Shown piece by piece: positions 5,217 to 6,030 of a DNA stretch of 6,030 nucleotides. Positions within the stretch are counted from its first letter, which is position 1, and each line of letters begins with the position of its first letter. The notes beneath the pieces are model-generated. The model had not been told where the DNA came from and did no database searches. It saw only the letters and a program-made list of their open reading frames with translations. Source of the stretch: Candidatus Heimdallarchaeota archaeon (GTDB lineage Archaea > Asgardarchaeota > Heimdallarchaeia > Heimdallarchaeales > Kariarchaeaceae); contig JAOUKW010000254.1 in the NCBI GenBank assembly GCA_029882335.1, forward strand, positions 1 through 6,030. Direction: 5' to 3'. The position numbers and the translations under genes were made by a program.

Positions 5217-6030
5217 TTACAAAATGTAATGATTTTCGGTGATAGTTTTGAGAGATTCAAATAATTCATTTGGAATAGTGATTGTATCCTCCTTTAAATT
5301 ATATTTCGCGGATGATATCTTTGCATATTGATTAAATGCTTTCAATCTTCTTCTTGCCTCAAATGTTTCCTTAGATACAATACCTAGAGTTACAAAATCT
5401 TCAAATGGTTCAAGTAATAAACAAAGATCCTCATGTATAATGCTTCTTAGTGATCCAGTTCCTGCTACTAATTCATTAACGAATCCTGAAATAGCTGTTA
5501 TTAATCCTGAAATTAGTGCAGAATCTGATTGTAACTTTTCTGAAATATAGTATTCAAATATTGGTAATCCAACTTTTGACAAAAGTAAGATCCCAAGTTG
5601 TTCAAATTCAACTTGTTTATACTTGCCCCCACCACTAGAATTCAACGTTTTTATTTTCTCTTTTAATGAATTAAACAATGACTTCTTTGGCTTATTTAAC
5701 AGTTTAAACTCTGCTAATCCTGCTAAATCCTCATTTATTGTTTTCATCATCGGTTCAAATTCAAACTTCTCTGCAAGTTTATATGCAATTCTATAATTAT
5801 TTTCTGCTTCTTGGTAATTGCCTAGATCAATATATAATTCTGATTTTAATCGGAGTCCTTGCATTGAAATCATCGGATTACCTTGTTCATCGCCAAAAAG
5901 GATGAATTCATCAACAACTTCATGAAGTATGTTTTTTGCATTTGGATCTTTTTTAGATTTAATCTCTGCCAATTCAAGCTGAATTTGGAATTTTAGTTTC
6001 ATAGAATCAATAATTGGTTCAACAAATCGA
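5217..6030 (-). CDS. TPR protein with C-terminal longin/roadblock-like domain (partial, 5' end beyond right edge)
   Basis: The frame stays open upstream of the Met codon at 6002 to the window edge (nine further sense codons, RFVEPIIDS), and no spacer, promoter or ribosome-binding site is visible there, so I read this as the C-terminal part of a longer protein. Numbering from that Met, residues 1-100 are helical with at least one clear tetratricopeptide repeat (about 47-82: LYIDLGNYQEAENNYRIA then YKLAEKF). A basic, Gly-rich linker (103-130) follows. Residues 134-227 form a domain with G.P.FEYY, LISGLITAISGFVNEL and SIIHEDLCLLLEP. This resembles the longin/roadblock-type modules (regulators of small GTPases) that are abundant in Asgard archaea, where fusion to TPRs is common. 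TPRs bind protein partners; a role as a sensor or GTPase-linked scaffold is inference. The tail (228-261) is short and charged. Probably cytoplasmic, as no membrane segment is seen. Confidence 0.7.
   Translation of the reverse strand, partial: RFVEPIIDSMKLKFQIQLELAEIKSKKDPNAKNILHEVVDEFILFGDEQGNPMISMQGLRLKSELYIDLGNYQEAENNYRIAYKLAEKFEFEPMMKTINEDLAGLAEFKLLNKPKKSLFNSLKEKIKTLNSSGGGKYKQVEFEQLGILLLSKVGLPIFEYYISEKLQSDSALISGLITAISGFVNELVAGTGSLRSIIHEDLCLLLEPFEDFVTLGIVSKETFEARRRLKAFNQYAKISSAKYNLKEDTITIPNELFESLKTITENHYIL

Noticed and set aside
6000..6002. ATG at 6002 as the true start of the TPR protein
   Set aside because: The frame continues without stop to the window edge, the upstream codons look coding, and no ribosome-binding site or promoter can be placed, so it is more likely an internal methionine.

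Overview
The window is strongly AT-rich, with compact genes separated by even more AT-rich spacers. Several traits point to an archaeon: TATA-like elements placed for leaderless mRNAs, a strong Shine-Dalgarno only at an internal operon gene, a C-terminally anchored secreted beta-propeller protein, and a TPR protein with a longin/roadblock-like tail. The last two styles of protein are common in Asgard archaea, so a Heimdallarchaeia-like host is my best guess. This is inference from protein style and composition; there is no rRNA or phylogenetic marker here.

Layout from left to right. Positions 3-143 hold the 3' end of a plus-strand membrane methyltransferase of the isoprenylcysteine carboxyl methyltransferase (ICMT)/phospholipid methyltransferase type. 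The spacer at 144-340 lies between convergent genes and carries a compact, comparatively GC-rich inverted-repeat element (candidate structured RNA or terminator) and an AT palindrome. Positions 341-2095 (minus) encode an exported, membrane-anchored protein with seven propeller repeats, a fibronectin type III-like domain and a C-terminal membrane helix. Next is a 572-base gene-free divergent spacer. Positions 2668-4355 (plus) form a two-gene operon of MscS-family channel paralogues that overlap by 4 bases. A long hairpin with a 9-T run follows. Positions 4590-4940 (plus) encode a small VOC-fold (glyoxalase-like) protein with a leaderless-type promoter. After another convergent spacer, 5217-6030 (minus) is a TPR plus longin/roadblock-like protein cut by the right edge.

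The clearest functional unit is the channel pair. The genes are translationally coupled, keep the MscS core, and share a C-terminal domain, but differ strongly in the pore helix, which suggests a heteromeric or specialised osmotic channel. The other genes appear to be independent units. I see no mobile element, CRISPR array, tRNA or rRNA, and no convincing multi-gene system beyond the channel pair.
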